A DNA stretch of 56,289 nucleotides from the NCBI GenBank assembly GCA_910586255.1, contig CAJUHR010000032.1:1-56289 (forward strand), given 5' to 3'. The DNA is from an uncultured Lachnospiraceae bacterium (GTDB lineage: Bacteria > Bacillota > Clostridia > Lachnospirales > Lachnospiraceae). Below are positions 15,798 through 22,568 of the stretch, one piece after another (the first letter of the stretch is position 1; each line of letters begins with the position of its first letter). A program made the translations under genes and the position numbers. Below the pieces are notes generated by a model. It searched no databases and had not been told where the DNA came from. It saw only the letters and a program-made list of their open reading frames with translations.

Positions 15798-18419
15798 TCA
15801 TTCCTGACTCTTCAGATACAACTCCGGCATGCTGATTTCTATCAGCTGTGCCTCCCTCTGTACCGTCGTCTTTTCACAGTCCAGTAAAGATCTTCTCAGT
15901 CTTTGACCGTCCAGTGTGTCCTTTACATATTTGTTCCTGTTGTCAGTAATGTATGTAGCTGCCTCTCTTGAAAAGCCGTTACGCTGTAGCATAATCGTCA
16001 GCGGATTTACTGAGCCGTACTCAACATACTCATACCAATCATTCCCAAAAGCCTCTTGCCCTATGAAATCCTTATAGGCTGATGAAAATGCCATAAAGTA
16101 ATTGGAGAAGCTGAACAGGATCACATCATTTATTTCACTGAGTACATCAGCCGCAATCTGATTATTATGCTCAGGGCAATCCCTGTAATCTTCCCTTGAA
16201 TGATCCGGCATGTACACCTTCTGTCCACTTGTCTTTTTATACTCTATAGAGTCCTTAATCATTTCCTGAATACTCATTCCTTTGAACCACTTAGACAGTG
16301 ATACAGCATGCCGTTTCAGGACAGGATGTTCTCCGTTATCATCCTTATTGCCAATCAAGGAACGTTCATATTTCTCCCAGTTAAAGATTTCGCCCAGCTT
16401 TTCCAGGAAGCCCATCAGCTCGGCATTGGAAACATATCCATAAGCATTTACTTTTGGATATCGCAGTCCCTCTTTAATTGCCAGATAAAGTCGTTCTGAC
16501 TGATCAAGCGTAACATTAAGGTCCTCCAGTGATTGTTCCTTCCCTTCAAAAGCTGTCTTGATCTTACTGACCGCTTCTTCTGTAAGATAATCCCCGAACT
16601 CTTTTCGGATTCTGCTGTCCTTGTTATTCAGAATACTTCTGAGTAACATGACAGCAATTTTCCTCATCAGGGAATACTCATTCTGGTTCTGAGTGCTTGT
16701 CTTATCAAGCTCCATATTCCCTTGAATCAAGCTCTCAACGATTTTCTTTTTCTGATGCTTTGTCAATGCTCTGCTGACGGACAACTCCTGTTCCGGCACA
16801 GCCTTCTGAAGCATCTCAACATACTTCTGTGAATCAGCATCTTTTTCCAATGTCATCAGATATACGTTGCCGTACAGGTTGTATTGAATCCTTCCAACAC
16901 GTCCAAGCAAATTCTTAAACGAAACCTCATCCAGCTCATTTCTGCCGTTCATATAGTGTGTTACGAACAGATTGTCCGCAGGAAGGTTTACGCCCTCCAA
17001 AAGTGTGCTGGTACAAACGATGGTGTGGATCTTCTTTTCCTGCCGGAAAAGCTCTTCCACTCTCAGCCTGAGTGCTGCAGGAAGGTATCCCATGTGATAG
17101 GCAATACCTTTCTTTATTGTCTTTGCCAGATAATAATCGTCATACACTACATCCTTTATCTCATCGGAAAGTGCATCGAGATCAGGATCATTTAATGGTG
17201 GCATCATGTCTGCCAGTCTCTGGGCATACTCTGTCACTCTTGCTTTGGAATGACAATAAATCAGGTTTTTAGATCCTTCACCAAGCTTTCTGATCAGATC
17301 ATAAAATCCCTCATTTGGATCCAGCTTCGCAGCATACGTCAGACACCTGCGTATTGAATCGTAATATTTGACTTCACCCCTGTTAATATCCACCAGTATT
17401 TTCATCTGGCTCACCGGCGTGTAATTGGTGGACAACTTGTTTTTTTCCACTTCTACACTATCCGGGATCAGCTGAAGATATATTTCCGGATTCGGTATAT
17501 TCGGCGAAGCGAATATAAACTTCGGCTTCGTCTGCCTTGCGCTCAGTTTTTCCACTACGGAATAGTAGAACGCACTTCTCGAATCCTTAGAGGATATCTT
17601 ATGAGCTTCATCTATAAAAATGTAGTCCAGCGGCATATTACTGTATAACGTCAGTAGATATGCCATTCTCTCCGGTGTCATGATGAAAATGAAGTGATGA
17701 TAATCCTTCAACACAACTGCACCAGCAGAAGTGACTATTCTATAATCTTTTTCTGTAAAAAAGCCTTTCAGCGCTTTCGTAAGCTCGCTCGTAACCTCAT
17801 TGATCAGAGCTTTCATCGGTACTAGTATTGCGAAATTTGATCCCTTATCAGCCATGACCTGATTTCGGATAAATGTCTGCATCACAAAGGACTTTCCCAT
17901 TGATGTCGGTCCCGAATAGCTGAAGCTCTGATCATTAAAATGATCGTATACCTGTTTTTGCGATCTGAAGAAATGCTTTTCCTCATCCCCTGGCACCTCA
18001 AGGTATTCCTTCATCAACTCCGAATATAGCCTTTCAAACAAGGAACTTCCCTTGTAATCCGGAGACAAAATATCTCTTCCTCGGAAATTCGCCGTATTCG
18101 TAAGTACAGATCCGGCATAAAACGATACATCCTCATCATTAGGAAAAAGAAAATCCAGTATGGTCACTATTTCCTGTGCCAGAGACTTATGGATCTCCGA
18201 ATCATCTGAAAATACCGATTTTGAGAGAATATCTGCAAATCTCAATGCGTCTATCTTTTCGGTTTCTGTTGGAATGTCCTGCCCTTTGCCAAACCTCCTG
18301 ATCGTATAGCAACGCAAAATCTTATCGTACAGCTCTTTCAGATAGTCGTTATCCAGGATGTCCCTGTATATTGCATCTGCCAGCCGCAGTGGCTTATCTG
18401 CTTCTGTAATATACGGCAT
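15798..18419 (-). CDS. hamB: HamB-like superfamily 2 helicase of a Hachiman defence system
   Basis: This is an 873-residue helicase. It shows motif I (SYSGPTSMGKSFVMQTF), the DEAH box (LDYIFIDEAHKIS), a later motif (VCTSTLLEGVNLPADN) and motif VI (NLLGRVGRIQYNLYGN), as expected for the Ski2-like SF2 helicase of Hachiman. The C-terminal 350 residues are the family-specific accessory region. Its ATG overlaps the stop of the HamA gene by one base (TAATG), so the two are translationally coupled. In studied Hachiman systems the helicase senses damaged or abnormal DNA and releases HamA. Size, motif set and partner gene support the assignment; I could not compare it with a reference sequence. Confidence 0.82.
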   Translation of the reverse strand: MPYITEADKPLRLADAIYRDILDNDYLKELYDKILRCYTIRRFGKGQDIPTETEKIDALRFADILSKSVFSDDSEIHKSLAQEIVTILDFLFPNDEDVSFYAGSVLTNTANFRGRDILSPDYKGSSLFERLYSELMKEYLEVPGDEEKHFFRSQKQVYDHFNDQSFSYSGPTSMGKSFVMQTFIRNQVMADKGSNFAILVPMKALINEVTSELTKALKGFFTEKDYRIVTSAGAVVLKDYHHFIFIMTPERMAYLLTLYSNMPLDYIFIDEAHKISSKDSRSAFYYSVVEKLSARQTKPKFIFASPNIPNPEIYLQLIPDSVEVEKNKLSTNYTPVSQMKILVDINRGEVKYYDSIRRCLTYAAKLDPNEGFYDLIRKLGEGSKNLIYCHSKARVTEYAQRLADMMPPLNDPDLDALSDEIKDVVYDDYYLAKTIKKGIAYHMGYLPAALRLRVEELFRQEKKIHTIVCTSTLLEGVNLPADNLFVTHYMNGRNELDEVSFKNLLGRVGRIQYNLYGNVYLMTLEKDADSQKYVEMLQKAVPEQELSVSRALTKHQKKKIVESLIQGNMELDKTSTQNQNEYSLMRKIAVMLLRSILNNKDSRIRKEFGDYLTEEAVSKIKTAFEGKEQSLEDLNVTLDQSERLYLAIKEGLRYPKVNAYGYVSNAELMGFLEKLGEIFNWEKYERSLIGNKDDNGEHPVLKRHAVSLSKWFKGMSIQEMIKDSIEYKKTSGQKVYMPDHSREDYRDCPEHNNQIAADVLSEINDVILFSFSNYFMAFSSAYKDFIGQEAFGNDWYEYVEYGSVNPLTIMLQRNGFSREAATYITDNRNKYVKDTLDGQRLRRSLLDCEKTTVQREAQLIEISMPELYLKSQE

Positions 18420-19342
18420 TAGTCGTCACCTCCAAGCAGCCTGTCCATAATCTCTTTCTTGTCTTCCAATGCCTTATTTAATGGCAGCACATACACATAG
18501 AAAGAGCTGCGGCTCAGGTTTAAGCTGTTAATTTTGTCCACGATATACTGAACATGGTTTTGTATATCGAGAACCATCTTATCTTGAACTGCTTTTCGGT
18601 ACTGATCATTCGTGTATTGATTAGGATCCAGACCTATGGTGTATCCGATAAACATTCCATAGGCGTTATCCACGGGTATTCTCGTTTTGCTGGGGAGCAG
18701 TATTTCTTTCAGCCTCGCAGTAGTATCTTCATCAAAAGAACGTCCCATTACAGTGCTATCTACGACCTGCCGTTCTTTTCGCTGGCCATTAGATACCGCC
18801 GCAATTTCTTCAAAAGCCTTATCAATAGCATCCTGAATATCATCTATAATACCGGATGCGCCATATACCAGCTGATACGCAGGAGCCCCAGCCTTTCCGA
18901 CAGATAAAAGGTGTACCCCTTCACTTCGTGCTTTATAGGTGCCTCCGGCTGTCACTTGCTCATATTTACTCAAAATCTTAGGCGCTTCCAGTACATGTTC
19001 AAAGAAACAATAATCAAGGATTTCCCCAAGTTCGCTTCCGGTTCCCTTTTCTCCCGGATTGCCGGTCTTTATCAATCTCCTTACTGCCTTAAGTGCGACC
19101 GTCCTGTCTTTTCCGGCATCCACCAGCTCATCCAGCTCAGCTCTCGAAAACACATACATCCCCAAATTATCTTCCAGAAATTCCACAAGCGGATCGTAAT
19201 TAAACTGATTTGTCTCAATATCAAGGCAGAACAACTTAAGGTCATTACGATTCAAGAGATTCAGTGTCTCCTGATGAGTGACCTCTTCAAAAACGGTATC
19301 AAATTTTTGGTTTAAGGTTCGACTTAAAACCTGATCCGCCAT
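18419..19342 (-). CDS. hamA: HamA-like (DUF1837) protein of a Hachiman system, with altered nuclease motif
   Basis: This is a 307-residue protein with the DUF1837/HamA layout: SELGEILDYCFFEHVLEAPK (residues 103-122), KARSEGVHLLSVGK (137-150), AYQLVYGASGIIDDIQDAID (155-174), and a C-terminal MFIGYTIGLDPNQY. In studied HamA proteins the core is a PD-(D/E)xK nuclease with an acidic residue before the first strand and a Glu-x-Lys on the next strand. Here the equivalent positions read E141 (SEGVH) and A162-S163-G164, so the Glu-x-Lys pair is not visible. Either this is a divergent clade using other residues, or the nuclease is inactive. A good ribosome binding site (AGGCGGAGAG) precedes the ATG. 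Confidence 0.78.
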   Translation of the reverse strand: MADQVLSRTLNQKFDTVFEEVTHQETLNLLNRNDLKLFCLDIETNQFNYDPLVEFLEDNLGMYVFSRAELDELVDAGKDRTVALKAVRRLIKTGNPGEKGTGSELGEILDYCFFEHVLEAPKILSKYEQVTAGGTYKARSEGVHLLSVGKAGAPAYQLVYGASGIIDDIQDAIDKAFEEIAAVSNGQRKERQVVDSTVMGRSFDEDTTARLKEILLPSKTRIPVDNAYGMFIGYTIGLDPNQYTNDQYRKAVQDKMVLDIQNHVQYIVDKINSLNLSRSSFYVYVLPLNKALEDKKEIMDRLLGGDD

Positions 19343-19363
19343 TGCAACTCTCCGCCTTTCACA

Positions 19364-19573
19364 TTAATCTTCTGCACTCGAATTATTATCGGCAGCCTCG
19401 CCGGATTTTACCCATTTATCTACTTCCGACAATTTGAATTTCCATAGCCTCCCCATCTTATAAGCAGGCATATTCTTTTTAGCAATCCACTGTAGGATGG
19501 TTTCTCTCCCTACGCCCAGATGCTCCTGAACTTCTTTCAGTGTTGACCATTTTTCAATTGTGTTGTCACTCAT
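19364..19573 (-). CDS. Excisionase-family helix-turn-helix protein
   Basis: This is a 69-residue protein with a MerR/excisionase-type winged helix: WSTLKEVQEHLGVGRETILQ followed by KMGRLWKFKLSEVDKWVKSG, the hallmark of the HTH_17 family. The ATG at 19573 is preferred over the GTG at 19576, since GGAGG ends about seven bases earlier. The start nearly touches the stop of the FW-domain gene, and hamA starts 21 bases after its stop. In restriction and defence operons such proteins often act as control proteins that regulate their own promoter. The repeats in the operon leader (20,422-20,482) are candidate targets. Confidence 0.82.
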   Translation of the reverse strand: MSDNTIEKWSTLKEVQEHLGVGRETILQWIAKKNMPAYKMGRLWKFKLSEVDKWVKSGEAADNNSSAED

Positions 19574-19575
19574 CA

Positions 19576-20415
19576 CTATGCCTCCATTGACTCCCGTGAC
19601 TTATTAGCTACCGTAACTGTAAATTCAAACAACCATTTCTCACTCGGAAAACAATCATTACCCGATGAATCTTCCATTTTCCACGTACTTGTAAAAGTGT
19701 TCTCGTTTCCTCTTGCGTCAACCTGTATTATAACTTCTGCCGTTTCTCCCGGATCGGTATCTGGTACATCTATCTCATACACATTTGTCTTAATAGACTG
19801 GCTCTCTTTCGTCAAACATACAAGCCTTCGATCCCTCCAAGGTACTTTTCCGTCATTTCTTATCAGCCACACATGATCAAACTTTTCGTAAAAACCCCTG
19901 TCATAGTGCCGGGATCTCTGCCCATTCACTATCCACGCTCGGTCTCCTGAATGATACGGTGCTGCTATAACAGTCTTGATATCAGCTCCATCTCTAAGTT
20001 TCCTATATGACGATGCAACAATATCATCCGCCGTATGGTCCGCACCTCCGACCTCAACCAACCCGAAAAACTGAGCAGCCAAAGCTTTGCAGATGCAATC
20101 TATGTCTATTGATTTGTCAGCAATCTTAAAGGTATTCGCAAGTGCAGGTACCTTCTTTTTATCTATGTGCTTAACAAAATAATCCGCAAGTTCTTCAATC
20201 CTATACGGTTTTGGAAAACCGGCGATCATGTCATCCGTAATGGGCTTTGATCCGTTGCAGATTTTCTTCGCATAATCCTCATCTGATGAACTCGGAAAAC
20301 GATCGTACCCCGAAGCCTTAAACACCTCTCTCATGAACCTTCCCTGGTTCATAGATGTTCCAAAGCTCTTCTTTACCACATCAGAGTATTCTTTTATCAA
20401 AATCACATCACTCAT
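19576..20415 (-). CDS. Hachiman-associated protein with C-terminal NBR1-type four-tryptophan (FW) Ig-like domain
   Basis: This is a 279-residue protein from the ATG at 20415; a TTG at 20442 would add nine residues, but the AAGGGA box nine bases before the ATG fits better. Residues 179-270 look like the Ig-like FW domain known from the autophagy receptor NBR1: EKFDHVWLIRNDGKVPWRD opens it, a proline- and glycine-rich VPDTDPGETAEVIIQVDA strand follows, then TSTWKMEDSSGN and SEKWLFEFTVTV. The four tryptophans (W183, W193, W245, W261) sit where the family has its four. The first 110 residues are helical and may form a DNA-binding or dimerising domain (IKEYSDVVKKSFG, ADYFVKHIDKKKVPALANTF). It heads the Hachiman operon. 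FW domains are known in bacteria, but I know of no described role in Hachiman. Confidence 0.72.
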   Translation of the reverse strand: MSDVILIKEYSDVVKKSFGTSMNQGRFMREVFKASGYDRFPSSSDEDYAKKICNGSKPITDDMIAGFPKPYRIEELADYFVKHIDKKKVPALANTFKIADKSIDIDCICKALAAQFFGLVEVGGADHTADDIVASSYRKLRDGADIKTVIAAPYHSGDRAWIVNGQRSRHYDRGFYEKFDHVWLIRNDGKVPWRDRRLVCLTKESQSIKTNVYEIDVPDTDPGETAEVIIQVDARGNENTFTSTWKMEDSSGNDCFPSEKWLFEFTVTVANKSRESMEA

Positions 20416-20421
20416 CTCCGA

Positions 20422-20482
20422 AAGTCCCTTTTTAAGTCCCAAAAGTCCCTTTATTTCAAGGCTTTGCCCCGCTGTAAGTCCC
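20422..20482 (-). repeat. Four AAGTCCC repeats in the Hachiman operon leader
   Basis: The heptamer AAGTCCC (plus-strand reading) occurs at 20422-20428, 20434-20440, 20443-20449 and 20476-20482. Spacings are 12, 9 and 33 bases. Three copies extend to AAGTCCCTTT. They lie between the promoter and the start codon, within the expected 5' untranslated region, and one overlaps the alternative TTG start. They could be operator half-sites for the HTH protein or an RNA-binding target. Confidence 0.7.
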
Positions 20483-20507
20483 TTTTTGGATTGGTATCCT
20501 TAAACCA

Positions 20508-20639
20508 TCAAATGAAAAGAGGAAAGGATATGCAAAAGGGTACAAAAACTCAAAATATATTTTACCATATCCGGTTCCATAAATCAATGTTTTTGGCGGT
20601 CTTTGGTTATAAATCGACTCAAATAGACTTTTCATTTGA
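20508..20639. repeat. 12-bp inverted repeat flanking the Hachiman promoter
   Basis: TCAAATGAAAAG (20508-20519) is repeated as its exact reverse complement CTTTTCATTTGA (20628-20639), with the promoter at 20559-20587 between them. Two operator sites for looping repression, or the scar of an insertion that brought the defence genes into the phage module, are both possible. Confidence 0.6.
20559..20587 (-). promoter_or_regulatory. Promoter of the Hachiman operon
   Basis: On the minus strand TTGATT (20587-20582) and TAAAAT (20564-20559) are separated by exactly 17 bases, and the -10 box is preceded by TGG, giving an extended -10 element. Transcription would start near 20,552 and leave a leader of about 137 bases holding the AAGTCCC repeats. 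Confidence 0.72.
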
Positions 20640-20698
20640 AATCGTCTGCTAACGTTGGGCCCAGCAGATTGAGCGGACAGAATTTGGAGGTAAAGTAC

Positions 20699-20887
20699 AT
20701 GTTCTGTTCTAACGAAGATTTGCTTATCAGCATTCAGGATGCAGCCAATCAAGTTGTAAACGAATACGGAGAAGATGTTGCAAAATCCGTATTTCAGAGA
20801 TTCGGAGCCACTTGTGCAAAAAATCTTGATCCAAGCGACTATGAAGCAGCTTTCAGTGAACTGTATTTGATAGCAAACGACAACTAA
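20699..20887 (+). CDS. Small conserved phage protein
   Basis: This is a 62-residue protein starting at the ATG at 20699, which follows TTGGAGGTAAAGTAC; the longer frame from 20636 has no ribosome binding site. It is acidic and helical (LLISIQDAANQVVNEYGEDV, FSELYLIANDN). Proteins with a similar C-terminus ending around YL-x-x-N-D-N are frequent in clostridial prophage early regions, but no function is known to me. It resumes the plus-strand phage gene order after the minus-strand defence block. Confidence 0.65.
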   Translation: MFCSNEDLLISIQDAANQVVNEYGEDVAKSVFQRFGATCAKNLDPSDYEAAFSELYLIANDN

Positions 20888-20892
20888 GACAA

Positions 20893-21002
20893 ACAGGAAG
20901 ACGTTCCTGTAAGTCACAGTCCTGAGCATGACAGAAAAGGCTCTTCACACTGAAAACGCTACCTTTAGCGCTGAAGGAGGTTCTGCCGGTTTCAGTGTGA
21001 AG
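20893..21002 (+). other. Cluster of three inverted repeats, probable structured RNA or attenuator
   Basis: Three stems lie between two phage genes. ACAGGAA (20893-20899) pairs with TTCCTGT (20904-20910) around a GACG loop. CTTCACACTGAAA (20943-20955) pairs perfectly over 13 bases with TTTCAGTGTGAAG (20990-21002). Inside the latter, CGCTA and TAGCG flank a CCTT loop. The 34-base loop also holds GAAGGAGGTT, an anti-16S-like sequence not followed by a start codon. No T tract follows, so a simple terminator is unlikely. Confidence 0.55.
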
Positions 21003-21141
21003 TAACAAGTAAACACCAGCCTTAAGCAGAACAGCTGGCTATTCAAGCAAAGCAGGAGGAATACCTGTATGAATGGCCGACTGATTAAGACAACAGAATA
21101 TCGCCATGCGGTTTCCTCCGCGTCAAACAGGAGGAAATCTC

Positions 21142-21750
21142 ATGACGAACAAAGACAAAGATCAAGTATTAATTCCAATGGTCACTACCATCGAAGCAGC
21201 TCTGGATTATGGATACTCGCTGAAGGATATCCGTCAGTGGAGAATCGGTAACCGTATGTGTACCGTCATTCTCGTTCCCGGAACCAAGGATCAGTACGAT
21301 TCGTATCTCAGCTCTTTCTCTAAGGAATTCAAGGCTGAAGATCGCGATAAGCGCTGCCAGATCAGTGACGGCAAAGGACATGCTATCCGCTGCCCTGAAA
21401 ACAACAAGTGTAAGGACTGTCCCTTCTATCACTCTCTTGACAAGAAAGGCTACGGAACGCTGACCTTCAGCGATCTGACCTGGACAAATGAAGACGGTAT
21501 TGAAGAAGCATATGAGCCGGTCGCGCCTGAAGGCTATGGCAGTGCTGAACGTTACCTGGAACTTCTTCAGGAGCTTATGGGCTATGTCGGAGCAATCCGT
21601 CCGGAATATGCACCTGTAGTCAAGCTTCTCTCAGACGGTCTCTCACGCCGCGAAATCGCCAAGGAGCTCGGAGTGCCGAAGTCCACAGTGATCGACTGGG
21701 TAAAGAAGATTCAGGAGCTTACACTCAAATTAATGGAGGATATCATCTAA
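21142..21750 (+). CDS. Phage sigma-factor-like HTH protein
   Basis: This is a 202-residue protein starting at 21142 after ACAGGAGGAAATCTC. The C-terminus is a sigma-70 region 4-like helix-turn-helix (LLSDGLSRREIAKELGVPKS, then TVIDWVKKI). The middle carries a cluster of cysteines (DKRCQISDGKGHAIRCPENN, KCKDCPFYHS) that probably binds zinc. Proteins of this layout are common in clostridial prophages and integrative elements next to replication genes, and are thought to control late or excision genes. The N-terminal region (TTIEAALDYGYSLKDIRQW) is compact and conserved-looking. A 60-residue frame from 21069 with its own ribosome binding site overlaps the start and could be a leader peptide. Confidence 0.75.
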   Translation: MTNKDKDQVLIPMVTTIEAALDYGYSLKDIRQWRIGNRMCTVILVPGTKDQYDSYLSSFSKEFKAEDRDKRCQISDGKGHAIRCPENNKCKDCPFYHSLDKKGYGTLTFSDLTWTNEDGIEEAYEPVAPEGYGSAERYLELLQELMGYVGAIRPEYAPVVKLLSDGLSRREIAKELGVPKSTVIDWVKKIQELTLKLMEDII

Positions 21751-21812
21751 ACTCATCCTCCGACCAAAAGACAGGGAGCACATTACCAGTATCGGTAGTG
21801 TGCTCCCCTATT

Positions 21813-22088
21813 TTACTTGTGACCTCTTACAGTGATCTGATAGACATCATGATCCTTGATAGACTTGATCGCCTGTCTCAGTGTCCGTGCCCGTCCATGT
21901 TGATGGTACGGATGCTGATAACGGTGTTTGTGAAAGATGATGCACGATCCGTCACTCGGATATCCTGCGCTGTGTAGATACCAATAATGACCAGTGCATT
22001 TTGACTGGATTGTAAGATCATACGGATCCAAGACAATCATTCTGAAATATTTAGCGTCGATTGCCTGAAGCTCTTCAGTGGTAAACAT
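21813..22088 (-). CDS. Hypothetical protein downstream of the SymE-like gene
   Basis: This is a 91-residue protein from the ATG at 22088, with a GAGGTGG sequence as ribosome binding site; a GTG at 22097 is an alternative. It is rich in His and Tyr (IIFHKHRYQHPYHQHGRART), with eight histidines in the second half, and ends LRQAIKSIKDHDVYQITVRG. It nearly overlaps the stop of the SymE-like gene, so both are probably translated from one transcript. I do not recognise the family. The histidine-rich stretch could bind metal or nucleic acid, but this is only a composition argument. Confidence 0.55.
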   Translation of the reverse strand: MFTTEELQAIDAKYFRMIVLDPYDLTIQSKCTGHYWYLHSAGYPSDGSCIIFHKHRYQHPYHQHGRARTLRQAIKSIKDHDVYQITVRGHK

Positions 22089-22090
22089 CT

Positions 22091-22390
22091 TCACCACCTC
22101 GCTCCCTGCTCTGCCACCATCTGAGCTCGAATTTTGACCTTCTCCGCCTCGTATCTCTTCTGTAAGGCTTTCATCTCCCTGTCCATGAACTCAGCCTCTG
22201 CAGCCTTCACAGCAGCCCTCTCGGCATCCTGAGCGATTACTATCTTACCATCCTCGCAGGTGACGGAAATATAATCTCCAACATCGAAACCAGCTTCCTT
22301 CAGCCACATACCCTTCAGCATGATGGTCGGTGTCTCCCGGTACTTATATCCGCTCTGCCCATAGACCTTAATACTTCTTTTCTTCGACAT
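22091..22390 (-). CDS. SymE-like (AbrB-fold) toxin-family protein
   Basis: This is a 99-residue protein whose ATG at 22388-22390 follows GAAGGAGGAAATCATT; the longer frame from 22528 runs through a terminator hairpin and is not used. The core (RSIKVYGQSGYKYRETPTIM, LKGMWLKEAGFDVGDYISVT, DGKIVI) matches the SymE toxin domain, related to MazE/AbrB folds. A charged C-terminal helix (AAVKAAEAEFMDREMKALQK) is an extension. SymE in E. coli is an SOS-induced type I toxin acting on RNA or the nucleoid; family members in prophages are common and often uncharacterised. No antisense RNA promoter could be identified with confidence. Confidence 0.7.
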   Translation of the reverse strand: MSKKRSIKVYGQSGYKYRETPTIMLKGMWLKEAGFDVGDYISVTCEDGKIVIAQDAERAAVKAAEAEFMDREMKALQKRYEAEKVKIRAQMVAEQGARW

Positions 22391-22503
22391 AATGATTTCC
22401 TCCTTCGGTTTACTCTGATTTTTCGATTTAATACCCTGTTTACCCGCCATATTCAGATCACTCTCATACGCACCACCGCCTTTCCTGCTCCGGAGAAAAA
22501 GAA

Positions 22504-22539
22504 AAGAGCTACCAATGCTTTTTCGCATCAGTAGCTCTT
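22504..22539 (-). terminator. Terminator of rlmD at the element boundary
   Basis: AAGAGCTAC (22504-22512) pairs with GTAGCTCTT (22531-22539), and inside it ATGC pairs with GCAT. Read on the minus strand the stem is followed by TTTCTTTTTCTCC, so it would end the rlmD transcript and separate it from the SymE gene. Confidence 0.75.
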
Positions 22540-22568
22540 ACTGTTGGTTCCGTATGATATTATGATGG

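Noticed and set aside
21069..21251. 60-residue open frame overlapping the start of the sigma-like gene
   Set aside because: It has a good AGGAGG site, but overlaps the real gene by about 110 bases and its C-terminal half is a shadow of that gene; it may at most be a leader peptide.
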